NCBI RefSeq assembly: GCF_020697055.1
Contig: NZ_JAJFBP010000034.1
Span: 25,666 to 89,665 of the forward strand
Source of the DNA: Panacagrimonas sp.
GTDB taxonomy: Bacteria > Pseudomonadota > Gammaproteobacteria > Nevskiales > Nevskiaceae
Length of the DNA stretch: 64,000 nucleotides
Direction: 5' to 3'
Shown here: positions 17,284 to 25,626 of the stretch, piece after piece
Layout: each line of letters opens with the position of its first letter
How positions within the stretch are numbered: the stretch's first letter is position 1
Notes under the pieces: model-generated
The model's input: only the letters and a program-made list of their open reading frames with translations
Told to the model about the DNA's origin: nothing
Databases searched by the model: none
Translations under genes and position numbers: made by a program

Positions 17284-18170
17284 CGACGTCCGTGCGTTCC
17301 TCGCGCGGTTTCACGCTGCTCGAGATCATCGTCGTGGTGCTGGTGTTCTCGGTGATGTCGGTGATGGCCTACGGCGGCCTGCGCAGCGTGCTGCGCACGC
17401 GCAGCGGCATCGAAAGCGCAATGACGCGCACCGCCGATCTGCAGCGCGCCTACATGCGCCTGCGCAGCGATTTCCAGAACGTGCGCGATCGACCGGCGCG
17501 CGACGAGTACGGCGATCCGCAGGCGCCGCTGTCGATCGATCGCGACGGACAGTTGCGCGTGATCCGCGGTGGCCAGCGCAATCCGCTCGGCGCCAGCCGC
17601 TCGAGCCTCGAGCGCATCCAGTATTCGTTCAAGGATCACGCGCTGCGGCGCGCAACCTGGCGTGCGCTCGACCTGCCGCAGAAATCGGAGCCGACCGACC
17701 TCGTGCTGCTCGCCAAGGTCGAGGACGTGCGGTGGCGCTTCCTCGATACGGGCTTCGAATGGCAGGAGCAATGGCCTGCCGATGGGCAGAACCGCAGCGC
17801 CGGCTCGACCTCGCCTTCCGATCCGCCGCCGCTGGCGGTCGAGATCACGATCGTCACCAAGGATTGGGGCGAGACCCGCTTCCTGTTCCGCACGCCCCAA
17901 TCCGGGTTGGTGAGCGGCGGAACCGGCGACGCGGACGTCGAAGGCGGCGACGGCGCGATGGGCTCGCGAAAACCGCTGATGACGACCGAAGGGCTGCTGC
18001 CCGCGACCGCGCTGGGCATGGGCGGAGCGGCGCAGCAGCCCGGGCGACCGAAACCCGGAGGCGACGACGACGATGATTCTCCGCCGCCGCAGGAGCCGCC
18101 GCCCGATCCCGATCCCGAACCGGAGACGCCGACGGACCCCGGCATTCCCTCGTCGGACGACCTGACGTGA
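17280..18170 (+). CDS. gspJ: Type II secretion minor pseudopilin GspJ with extended acidic tail
   Basis: A tip pseudopilin. The cleavage region SRG|FTLLEIIVVVLVFSV is followed by YGGLRSVLRTRSGIE and a normal GspJ core to about residue 210. The protein then continues for about 85 residues rich in Gly, Pro, Asp and Glu (GDDDDDSPPPQEPPPDPDP), giving 296 residues where about 200 is usual. The tail looks disordered. It overlaps gspK (GTGA). Confidence 0.92.
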   Translation: MTTSVRSSRGFTLLEIIVVVLVFSVMSVMAYGGLRSVLRTRSGIESAMTRTADLQRAYMRLRSDFQNVRDRPARDEYGDPQAPLSIDRDGQLRVIRGGQRNPLGASRSSLERIQYSFKDHALRRATWRALDLPQKSEPTDLVLLAKVEDVRWRFLDTGFEWQEQWPADGQNRSAGSTSPSDPPPLAVEITIVTKDWGETRFLFRTPQSGLVSGGTGDADVEGGDGAMGSRKPLMTTEGLLPATALGMGGAAQQPGRPKPGGDDDDDSPPPQEPPPDPDPEPETPTDPGIPSSDDLT

Positions 18171-19186
18171 ACCGGCGCGGATCGACAAGTCCCTGGCGGC
18201 AGCGCGGCATCGCGTTGATCACGGCGGTGCTGGTCGTGTCGCTGGCGGTGATCGCGGCGACCTCGGTCCTCGACAACGGCCACTTCGCGATCCAGCGCAC
18301 CGCCACGCTGCAGGACTCCGAGAAGGCCTGGGGTTATGCCACCGGCGCCGAGGACTGGGTGCGCACGATCCTGCAGCGCGACGCCAAGGAAAACCGCTAC
18401 GACTCGCTCGACGAGATCTGGGCGCAGCCGCAGACGTTGCCGGTGGAGAACGGCGCGATCACCGGCGCGGTGATCGATGCGACCTCACGTTTCAACCTCA
18501 ACAACCTCGGTGTGTCCGACGACCAGATTCCCGTCGGCACGGGAGGCGAGAAGACGACCGCTTACCTGCGCCAGGTGCGGCTGTTCGCCCGGCTGATCGA
18601 GAACATCGAAGGCGGCCCGCAGCTGATCTCCAACCCGCAGCAGCTCGCCGAAGCCATCCGCGACTGGATCGACAAGGACCAGATGCCCACCGGCGGCGGG
18701 CGCGAGGACAGTGATTACCTGATCCTGGAACCGCAACGGCGCGCGGCGAACCGGCCGATGGCGAGCGTCACCGAGCTGCGCCCCGTGCTCGACTCGCTCT
18801 ACGACCCGCGCACCGACGATGCGCGAAAGGTCTACCAGCTGCTGCTGCCCTACGTCACGGCGCTGCCGGTCGACGGCGTCACGCCGATCAACGTCAATAC
18901 CGCCGAGCCGGCCCTGCTGATGGCGCTGAGCCCGAGCAATTCGAAACTTTCGCAGTTCTCGGAGCTGCGCAAGGAGAGGCCGCTCAAGCAGATCAGCGAA
19001 CTCACCACGGAGCTCGAAATGAGTCCGACGGATGCCGACCCGACGCTGGTGAGCGTCTCGACCTCGCTGTTCCTGCTGCGGCTGCAAGCCGTGGTCGGAC
19101 AGGGACGTGTGGCACTATACAGCCTCATTTTCAGGCCCTCCCAAGGCATGCCCGTGGTGCTTCAACGCAGCACGGATTCCGAATAA
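18167..19186 (+). CDS. gspK: Type II secretion minor pseudopilin GspK
   Basis: The largest tip pseudopilin, 339 residues. The N-terminal segment QRGIALITAVLVVSLAVIA lacks the Glu5 of other pseudopilins, as is normal for GspK. The SAM-like domains follow (LNNLGV, then VTPINVNTAEPALLMALS). The start is GTG, sharing four bases with the gspJ stop. Confidence 0.94.
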   Translation: MNRRGSTSPWRQRGIALITAVLVVSLAVIAATSVLDNGHFAIQRTATLQDSEKAWGYATGAEDWVRTILQRDAKENRYDSLDEIWAQPQTLPVENGAITGAVIDATSRFNLNNLGVSDDQIPVGTGGEKTTAYLRQVRLFARLIENIEGGPQLISNPQQLAEAIRDWIDKDQMPTGGGREDSDYLILEPQRRAANRPMASVTELRPVLDSLYDPRTDDARKVYQLLLPYVTALPVDGVTPINVNTAEPALLMALSPSNSKLSQFSELRKERPLKQISELTTELEMSPTDADPTLVSVSTSLFLLRLQAVVGQGRVALYSLIFRPSQGMPVVLQRSTDSE

Positions 19187-19212
19187 GAACGCAACCATTC
19201 CAGTCCGCAGGC

Positions 19213-20418
19213 GTGCGCGAAACCTTCTATCTGCGGCTCGGTGAAACGGCCGATTCCGATTGCGAGTACGGCATCGCGGGCGCCGATCCGCGTTCGTTGC
19301 GTGCCCAGCGCGGATCGCTCGACCAGGCGCTCGACCGGGTCAACGTCGCGGGCCGTCGCGTGGTGGTGTTCGTTCCCGCGACACAGGTGCGTCTGGCCAC
19401 GGTCAAGGTGCCGGCGCGTCAGCCGTCCAAGGTCCTGCAGGCCGTGCCCTACGCGCTGGAGGACCAGGTTGCCGAGGATGTCGAGAGCCTCCATTTCGCG
19501 GTGGGCACGCGCCTGGAGGACGCAAGCCATCCGGTCGCGATCCTGTCGCGCGCGCGCCTGAACCAGATCCTGCTGCTGCTGCGCGCCAACGGCGTGCAGC
19601 CCGATTGGCTGGTTCCCGAGACGCTCGCGCTCGCCGCGCCGACCGCCGATGGCGCGTGGTCGGCGCTCGCCGACGGCGATCACGTCTGCGTGCGCAGCGG
19701 TTTGTGGTCGGCGTTCACCTGCGCGGCCGCCGATCTGGTCGAGTACCTCTCGCTGGCGGATCCGGATCGCACGCACCCGCTGCGTCTGCACATCGCGGGC
19801 AACGCCGCGTTTGATGGATCGCGCCTGGACTGGCCGGTGCAGCTGCTGCCTGAACGCAACGCGCTGGCCGCGCTGGCCACCGGATTCCAGCCCGAGCGCG
19901 CCATCAACCTGTTGCAGGGCAGCTACGCGCCGCGGCGCGACATCGAGCGTTACTGGAAGCCCTGGCGGGTCGCCGCCGTGCTGCTGGTGTCGCTGATCGG
20001 GGTGTCCCTGATCTCGCATCTGGCCGACACCTGGGCGCTGTCGGCCGAGGTGGCGCGCCAGGACCAGGCCAATGCCACGCGCTTCCAGCAGCTCTTCCCG
20101 GAGCAGACGCGCGTGGTGGACCTGTCCGCCCAGCTGGACCAGCAGATGCGCGCACTGGGCGCCGGCGCGGGCTCCGCGGGTCCCCTGTCCCTGTTCGAGC
20201 CGCTCTCGCAGGCACTGGCCGCCAGTCCCGGCCTGAAGCTAACCGGCCTGCAATACCGCGAAGGTGCGTTGTTTCTCTCGATGACCGCGACCGATCTGCA
20301 GGTGCTCGAGAACCTGCGCAACTGGTTTGCGCAGCGCCCCGACGCACGACTCGAAGTGCAGTCCGCCAACGCCGAGTCCGGCGCCGTGCAGATCCGCGCC
20401 CGGTTGAGCCGCGCATGA
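19213..20418 (+). CDS. gspL: Type II secretion inner-membrane platform protein GspL
   Basis: GspL links the cytoplasmic ATPase GspE to the platform. Residues 1 to about 245 form the cytoplasmic actin-like domain (VPARQPSKVLQAVPYALED is the typical N-terminal motif). One membrane helix lies at about 250-272 (AAVLLVSLIGVSLISHLA), then a periplasmic ferredoxin-like domain. 401 residues. The GTG start has a weak ribosome-binding site and follows gspK by 26 bp. Confidence 0.93.
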   Translation: MRETFYLRLGETADSDCEYGIAGADPRSLRAQRGSLDQALDRVNVAGRRVVVFVPATQVRLATVKVPARQPSKVLQAVPYALEDQVAEDVESLHFAVGTRLEDASHPVAILSRARLNQILLLLRANGVQPDWLVPETLALAAPTADGAWSALADGDHVCVRSGLWSAFTCAAADLVEYLSLADPDRTHPLRLHIAGNAAFDGSRLDWPVQLLPERNALAALATGFQPERAINLLQGSYAPRRDIERYWKPWRVAAVLLVSLIGVSLISHLADTWALSAEVARQDQANATRFQQLFPEQTRVVDLSAQLDQQMRALGAGAGSAGPLSLFEPLSQALAASPGLKLTGLQYREGALFLSMTATDLQVLENLRNWFAQRPDARLEVQSANAESGAVQIRARLSRA

Positions 20419-20939
20419 AGGGCATGCTCGCCCGCATGAGGCAATCCTTCGATCGCGCGCGCGATCGCTTCCTTGCGCTGCAGCCGCGCGAACGCTGGCT
20501 GGTGTCCGTCGGCGCGACCGTGCTGCTGCTCACGCTGGTCTACCTGCTCGTGTGGGAACCGATGGTCGATGCGCACAAGCAGCGCGTCGGAGCGCTCGAG
20601 TCCTCGCGATTGCTCGCGATCCGGCTGGAGCAGGCGGCCGCCCAGCTCCAGCGCGGCGGACCGCGCGGCGCGGCAAGCGCGGGGCGCAACCTGTCGCTGA
20701 TGGCGGCGGTCGATCAGGCGAGCAAACAGGGCACGCTGGGCAAGAGCCCGACGCGCATCCAGCCCGAAGGCGATCGCGAAGTGCGCGTCTGGTTCGAGGA
20801 CGTGAGCTTCGATGCGCTGGTGCGCTGGCTCGCCGACCTGCAGAACAAGTACGGCGTCGGCGTGCAGACGCTCGACATCGAACCGCAAGCGACGCCCGGC
20901 AAGGTCAACGCGCGCATGTCCCTGGTACGCGGATCGTGA
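20415..20939 (+). CDS. gspM: Type II secretion inner-membrane platform protein GspM
   Basis: The GspL partner, 174 residues, with a short cytoplasmic part containing LQPRERWLVSVGA, one membrane helix at about 33-53, and a periplasmic ferredoxin-like domain (LVRWLADLQNKYGVGVQTLD). It overlaps gspL (ATGA) and gspN (GTGA). Confidence 0.93.
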   Translation: MKGMLARMRQSFDRARDRFLALQPRERWLVSVGATVLLLTLVYLLVWEPMVDAHKQRVGALESSRLLAIRLEQAAAQLQRGGPRGAASAGRNLSLMAAVDQASKQGTLGKSPTRIQPEGDREVRVWFEDVSFDALVRWLADLQNKYGVGVQTLDIEPQATPGKVNARMSLVRGS

Positions 20940-21724
20940 AACGCAGCACCCTGATCATCGTCGGCGTCGTCGTGTTCCTGGTCGCGCTGTTGCTGCGCAC
21001 GCCCGCGGTGCAGCTGCACCGGCTGTTCGCTCCGTCGCTTGCGCAAGCGGGCCTGCAGCTGCAGGGCATCGAAGGCAGCCTGTCGGCCGGACGCGCCGCG
21101 CAGGTCGATCTGCAGGGCAATGCCCTGGTCCGTGATCTGGGCTGGAACCTGCGCGCGGTGCACCTGCTGCTCGGTCGCGCCAGCTTCATGCTCGCCGGCG
21201 GCCGCGACGGAACGCTGGTCGACGGCATCGCGTCGATCGTCCCCTCCGGCACGCTGACGCTGCAGGACTTCAAGCTTGCGTCCTCGCTCAAGGCCGTGCT
21301 CGCGGCCGCGGGCTACGGCGGCTTCCCGGTGGAAGGCCAGCTCGGGCTGGACCTGAGCAGCATGAAGCTGCGGCAGGGCTGGCCGCGCCAGGCGCAGGGC
21401 ACGCTGACGGTGCGCGGACTGGGCTGGAAACTCGGCCGCGAGGCGGTGCTGCTGGGCGACTACTCCGCGACGCTCGACAACGAAACCGGCGGCGTGAAGG
21501 CCGACATCGCAACGCTGAGCGGCGCGCTGGAAGTCAGCGGCCAGGCACGACTGGGCGACGATCGCAGCTACGAGATGACGCTGCAGATGCGTCCGCGTCC
21601 CAACGCACCGCCGATGGTGCCCAACCTCGTGCGCAATCTCGGCGCACCCGATGCGCAGGGCTGGTACCACGTCAATCGCCGCGGAAAGCTCGGCGAACCG
21701 CCAGGACCCGTGCCGGCCCCATGA
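20936..21724 (+). CDS. gspN: Type II secretion protein GspN
   Basis: A 262-residue accessory type II secretion protein with one N-terminal membrane helix (about residues 4-22) and a beta-rich periplasmic part. The pattern LQLQGIEGSLSAGRAAQV and later GTLTVRGLGWKL fit GspN. The GTG start overlaps gspM and the stop overlaps nudJ. Not every type II system has gspN; Xanthomonas-type systems do. Confidence 0.88.
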   Translation: MKRSTLIIVGVVVFLVALLLRTPAVQLHRLFAPSLAQAGLQLQGIEGSLSAGRAAQVDLQGNALVRDLGWNLRAVHLLLGRASFMLAGGRDGTLVDGIASIVPSGTLTLQDFKLASSLKAVLAAAGYGGFPVEGQLGLDLSSMKLRQGWPRQAQGTLTVRGLGWKLGREAVLLGDYSATLDNETGGVKADIATLSGALEVSGQARLGDDRSYEMTLQMRPRPNAPPMVPNLVRNLGAPDAQGWYHVNRRGKLGEPPGPVPAP

Positions 21725-22185
21725 GCGTGGAGTGGCAGCCGCACGTCGTCGTGGCGTCCATCGTCGAACGCGAAGGGCGCTACCTGATCGTCGAGGAGAT
21801 GATCGCGGGCGAACGTCGTCTCAATCAGCCCGCGGGTCACTGGGAGCGCGGCGAGACGCTGCTCGAAGCGGTTTGCCGCGAAACGCTGGAGGAATCGGCG
21901 TGGGACATCGAGCCGCGCAGCTTGCTGGGGATCTACATCTGGCAGCCGGCCTCGCTGCCCTACCCGTTCGTGCGCTTCGCGTTCGTCGCGGACGCGGTTC
22001 ACCACCATCCGGACCGTAAACTCGACGACGGCATCCTGCGCGCGTTGTGGCTGACGCCGGAAGAATTGCGCGCACGCGAACCCGAACTGCGCAGCCCGTC
22101 GGTCCTGCAGTGCATCGACGACCATCGCGCCGGGCGCAGCTACCCGCTGTCGATGATCCAGCAGCGCAGCGAACCCACGACCTGA
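21721..22185 (+). CDS. nudJ: Nudix phosphatase NudJ
   Basis: A 154-residue Nudix hydrolase. The full Nudix box is present: GHWERGE, then RETLEES. NudJ acts on nucleoside di- and triphosphates and thiamine-type pyrophosphates in E. coli. Its position directly before mnmA is the same as in E. coli, which supports the symbol. It overlaps the gspN stop, so it may be co-transcribed with the secretion operon. Confidence 0.87.
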   Translation: MSVEWQPHVVVASIVEREGRYLIVEEMIAGERRLNQPAGHWERGETLLEAVCRETLEESAWDIEPRSLLGIYIWQPASLPYPFVRFAFVADAVHHHPDRKLDDGILRALWLTPEELRAREPELRSPSVLQCIDDHRAGRSYPLSMIQQRSEPTT

Positions 22186-22194
22186 TCGCGCCCC

Positions 22195-23295
22195 ATGAGC
22201 GCGCCCCACGTCATCGTCGGCCTCTCCGGCGGCGTCGATTCCGCCGTCGCGGCGTGGCGCCTCAAGGAGCAGGGATATCGCGTCTCGGCGCTGTTCATGC
22301 AGAACTGGACCGAGGACGAACAGGCCTACTGCACCGCCGCCGAGGATTTCCAGTCCGCGCGCGCGGTCGCCGACGAACTGGGCATCCCGCTGCACCGCGT
22401 CGACTTCGCCGCCGAATATCGCGAACGCGTGTTCCGGCATTTTCTCGACGCGTATCGCGCGGGGCGCACGCCCAACCCCGACCTGCTGTGCAACCGCGAG
22501 GTGAAGTTCCAGCCGTTTCGCGAGCACGCGCTGCGCCTGGGCGCGGACTTCGTCGCGACCGGTCACTACGCGCAGCTGTCGATCGACGCCGACGGCCTGC
22601 CGGTGCTGCGCCGCTCGGTCACCGAGGACAAGGACCAGACGTATTTCCTGGCGCTCGTCGCGCGATCGCAGTTCGAACGCGTGCTGTTCCCGATCGGTGA
22701 TCTGACCAAGCCGCAGGTGCGCGATCTGGCGCGGCAGGCCGGGCTGCCCAATCACCGGCGCAAGGACTCGACCGGGATCTGTTTCATCGGCGAGCGGCCG
22801 TTCCGCGAGTTCCTGCAGCGCTACCTTTCGAGCAATCCGGGACCGATGGTCGACGACCAGGGCGCGCACGTCGGCGAGCACCAGGGCCTGATGTTCTACA
22901 CGCTCGGCCAGCGCCGCGGCCTGCACATCGGCGGACGTCGCGGCGCCCGGGAAGCACCGTGGTACGTGGCGGACAAGCGCGCCGGCGACAACACGCTGGT
23001 GGTGACGCAGGACCCGCAGCATCCGCTGCTGATGACGCACGAGATCGCGACCGGTCCCTTTTCGTGGGTCGGTGCGCCGGCGCCGGTGGGCCAGGCGCTG
23101 ACGGCGCGTATCCGGCATCGACAGTCGCTGCAGTCCTGCACGATCGTCGACGTGCGCGACGACGGCGCGCTGCGCGTGCGCTTCGATGCGCCGCAACGCG
23201 CGGCCACGCCGGGTCAGTACCTGGTGCTGTACGACCACGAGCGCTGCCTGGGGGGCGGCGAGATCACCTCGGCGACGCGTCCGCCGGTGGCCTGA
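22195..23295 (+). CDS. mnmA: tRNA-specific 2-thiouridylase
   Basis: Thiolates uridine 34 of tRNAs for Lys, Glu and Gln. The PP-loop is VGLSGGVDSAVAAWRL. The catalytic cysteine pair is in NPDLLCNREVKF and DSTGICFIGERPF, and TEDKDQTYFLA is the conserved tRNA/ATP-contact segment. 366 residues, normal length. Cytoplasmic. It lies nine bases after nudJ. Confidence 0.96.
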   Translation: MSAPHVIVGLSGGVDSAVAAWRLKEQGYRVSALFMQNWTEDEQAYCTAAEDFQSARAVADELGIPLHRVDFAAEYRERVFRHFLDAYRAGRTPNPDLLCNREVKFQPFREHALRLGADFVATGHYAQLSIDADGLPVLRRSVTEDKDQTYFLALVARSQFERVLFPIGDLTKPQVRDLARQAGLPNHRRKDSTGICFIGERPFREFLQRYLSSNPGPMVDDQGAHVGEHQGLMFYTLGQRRGLHIGGRRGAREAPWYVADKRAGDNTLVVTQDPQHPLLMTHEIATGPFSWVGAPAPVGQALTARIRHRQSLQSCTIVDVRDDGALRVRFDAPQRAATPGQYLVLYDHERCLGGGEITSATRPPVA

Positions 23296-23367
23296 GGCCG
23301 ATCAGCCAGCGCGCGACCGTTTCGGAGCACGGACAATGTCGCGCCCACCGATCCACGGGGGCGACCG

Positions 23368-24282
23368 GTGAGAAGAATCGACATGCAGCCTTTCCTGCGC
23401 TACGTGCTGCGCGGTGCGTTGCGCGTGCTGTTCAAGGGCGTCATCGGAAGACCGATCCCGGAACGGGTGCAACGCGCCTGGATGGTGATGGTCGCCTCGA
23501 GCACGCTGCGCGCCGGCGACACGCGCACCGAACGCGGCACCTGGGGCGTCCCCGGCGAATGGACGCAGCATCGGCATTTCGTCGACGGCCGCGTGCTGCT
23601 CTACCTGCACGGCGGCGGTTACACGATCGGCTCGCCGCGCACGCACCGCGCGCTGACGTCGCACCTGGCCGCCGCCGCGCGCTGCCAGGTACTGGTTCCG
23701 GACTATCGACTGGCGCCGGAGCATCCCTACCCGGCCGCGCTGCAGGACACGCTCGCGGCCTATCGCTGCCTGCTCGAACGCTTCGCGCCCGAGCAGATCG
23801 CGATCGGCGGCGACTCGGCCGGTGGCGGACTGACGCTGTGCACGGCGCTGGCGATCCGCGACGCCGGGCTGCCGATGCCGCGTGCGCTGGTGCTGCTCTC
23901 GCCCTGGACCGACCTGGGCCTGTCGGGCGAGACGATCGACGGGCTCGATGCGATCGATCCGATGCTGGGTCGCGCCTGGCTGCAGCGCGCGGGCGACGCG
24001 TATCGCGGCAATCTGCCGGCCAGCGATCCGCGCGTCTCGCCGCTGCACGCTTCGCTGCACGGCCTGCCACCGATGCTGGTGCAGGTCGGCAGCGACGAGA
24101 TCCTGCTGTCCGACTCGCGACGCCTGGTCGAAAAGGCCCGTGCCGGCGGGCTCGACGTGCGCCTGGAGATCGAGCCCGGCTACTGGCACGACTTCCAGAT
24201 CCACGCCGGCGTGCTCGACGCCGCCGATGCCGCGATCGGGCGCATCGCCGATTTCCTGCGCGATCGCTGGGCCCCGGCATGA
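23368..24282 (+). CDS. Alpha/beta hydrolase, hormone-sensitive-lipase type
   Basis: An esterase or lipase of the HSL family, 304 residues from the GTG, or 299 from ATG at 23383. The oxyanion motif is YLHGGGYTIGSPRTH, the nucleophile is in GGDSAGGGL, the acid in VGSDEILL, and the histidine in YWHDFQIH. Substrates in this family are short acyl esters, and the specificity cannot be read here. It overlaps the SDR gene that follows (ATGA), so the two may act in one pathway on lipid or polyester substrates (inference). Confidence 0.88.
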   Translation: MRRIDMQPFLRYVLRGALRVLFKGVIGRPIPERVQRAWMVMVASSTLRAGDTRTERGTWGVPGEWTQHRHFVDGRVLLYLHGGGYTIGSPRTHRALTSHLAAAARCQVLVPDYRLAPEHPYPAALQDTLAAYRCLLERFAPEQIAIGGDSAGGGLTLCTALAIRDAGLPMPRALVLLSPWTDLGLSGETIDGLDAIDPMLGRAWLQRAGDAYRGNLPASDPRVSPLHASLHGLPPMLVQVGSDEILLSDSRRLVEKARAGGLDVRLEIEPGYWHDFQIHAGVLDAADAAIGRIADFLRDRWAPA

Positions 24283-25061
24283 ACCGCCGCGCGATCTTCA
24301 TCACCGGCGCCGCGCAGGGCATCGGCGCGGCCACCGCCGAGCGCTTCGTGCGTCAGGGCTGGTTCGTCGGTCTGCACGACATCGATCGGGCCGGCGTCGA
24401 GGCCCTGCGCGATCGGCTCGGCGCGGACAACGCCATCGCGGCGCAGCTGGACGTGCGCGATGCCGCCGCCTGGAGTCCCGCGCTGCAGCGTTTCTGGGAC
24501 GCTGCCGGCCAGCGCCTCGACGTACTGCTCAACAACGCCGGGATCGCCACCTCGGGCGCCTTCGAATCGCTGCCGGTCGCCACCCATCACGCGATCCTCG
24601 AGGTGAACCTCAACGGCGTGATCAACGGCGCGCACGCGGGCCACGATTTCCTGCGCCGGCATCCCGGCGGCGGCGGGCGGCTGATCAACCTGGCCTCGGC
24701 GTCTGCGATCTACGGCGCCGCGGGGCTCGCCAGCTATTCCGCCACCAAGTTCGCGGTGCGCGGCCTGACCGAAGCGCTCGATCTCGAATGGCGCGGCCAG
24801 GGCATCCGCGTCTGCGACCTGTGGCCGTTGTTCGTGAGCACGCGCATGGTCGAAGGACTGAGCCTGCCGTCGATCCGATCACTGGGCGTGCGGCTGACCG
24901 CCGACGACGTCGCCTCCGCGATCTGGAAAGCGGCGAATCATCGCGGCCACCGCGTGCATTGGCCGGTGGGTGCGCAGGCCCACGCGCTGTACCTGGCGTC
25001 GCGCTGGCTGCCGCATCGACTGACCCGGGCCGTGACCGCGCGTCTGTCCGGTCATCGCTGA
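24279..25061 (+). CDS. Short-chain dehydrogenase/reductase
   Basis: A 260-residue classical SDR. The cofactor loop is ITGAAQGIGAAT with DID after strand 2, which favours NAD(H). NNAGIATSG, the catalytic serine in NLASASAIYG and YSATKFAV complete the active site. The substrate is unknown; the family includes many lipid and alcohol dehydrogenases. It is translationally coupled to the upstream hydrolase. Confidence 0.9.
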   Translation: MNRRAIFITGAAQGIGAATAERFVRQGWFVGLHDIDRAGVEALRDRLGADNAIAAQLDVRDAAAWSPALQRFWDAAGQRLDVLLNNAGIATSGAFESLPVATHHAILEVNLNGVINGAHAGHDFLRRHPGGGGRLINLASASAIYGAAGLASYSATKFAVRGLTEALDLEWRGQGIRVCDLWPLFVSTRMVEGLSLPSIRSLGVRLTADDVASAIWKAANHRGHRVHWPVGAQAHALYLASRWLPHRLTRAVTARLSGHR

Positions 25062-25154
25062 TCCGCGCGATCCGGGCCGCGCACGAACCTTGCGAGTTCA
25101 GCGCAGGTTTCTTTGCGTTGGCGATGGTGATCGCTTCGCGACGGAGGAAGATCG

Positions 25155-25490
25155 ATGAAGTTCCAGCTGTGCAACTTCAGGGGCGTGATGGCGGCACTGT
25201 CGCTGGTCGCGGCGTGCGGCGTCGCGCACGCGCAGGCCACGCCGCCGGAAGCGCCCTCCACCGCGCCGCTGCCGGCGCCCGCGCCGCCGATGAGCGGTAC
25301 CGAGTTCTCGGAGCCGCCGATCAGCGACAGCTTCGCCGAACTGGATCGGGACAAGGACGGCGCGGTCACGCCGAGCGAGGCCGAGCGCAACGTGCAGGTG
25401 GCGATGTTGTTCCAGCGCCTGGACGAGAGTCGCGACGGACGCCTCGACCTCGCCGAGTACGCGCAGCTGCGCTCGCCGCTGCGGCACTGA
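25155..25490 (+). CDS. Exported EF-hand calcium-binding protein
   Basis: A 111-residue protein with a signal peptide (cleaved after about AHA, residue 27) and a Pro/Ala-rich spacer, so probably periplasmic. It has two canonical 12-residue EF-hand loops, DRDKDGAVTPSE and DESRDGRLDLAE, each with acidic residues at positions 1 and 12 and Gly at 6. GGAGGA precedes ATG at 25155. A strong terminator follows. Role unknown; calcium buffering or sensing is the family expectation. Confidence 0.88.
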   Translation: MKFQLCNFRGVMAALSLVAACGVAHAQATPPEAPSTAPLPAPAPPMSGTEFSEPPISDSFAELDRDKDGAVTPSEAERNVQVAMLFQRLDESRDGRLDLAEYAQLRSPLRH

Positions 25491-25510
25491 CATTTTCGCA
25501 ACAACGAAAA

Positions 25511-25537
25511 GGCCGCGAGCGCTCGCGGCCTTTTTTT
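25511..25537 (+). terminator. Rho-independent terminator after the EF-hand gene
   Basis: A perfect inverted repeat GGCCGCGAGC/GCTCGCGGCC (25511-25530) is followed by a run of seven T from 25531. An A-run precedes it, so it may also act on the convergent acyl-CoA dehydrogenase transcript. Confidence 0.92.
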
Positions 25538-25626
25538 CTTATCGCGTCGACCGGCGATCCGTTCGTAGCCCGGGATTTCCCTCGCACGCACGGAGCGCAA
25601 CCCTGGGCCGCGCCCGGGCTACCCGA

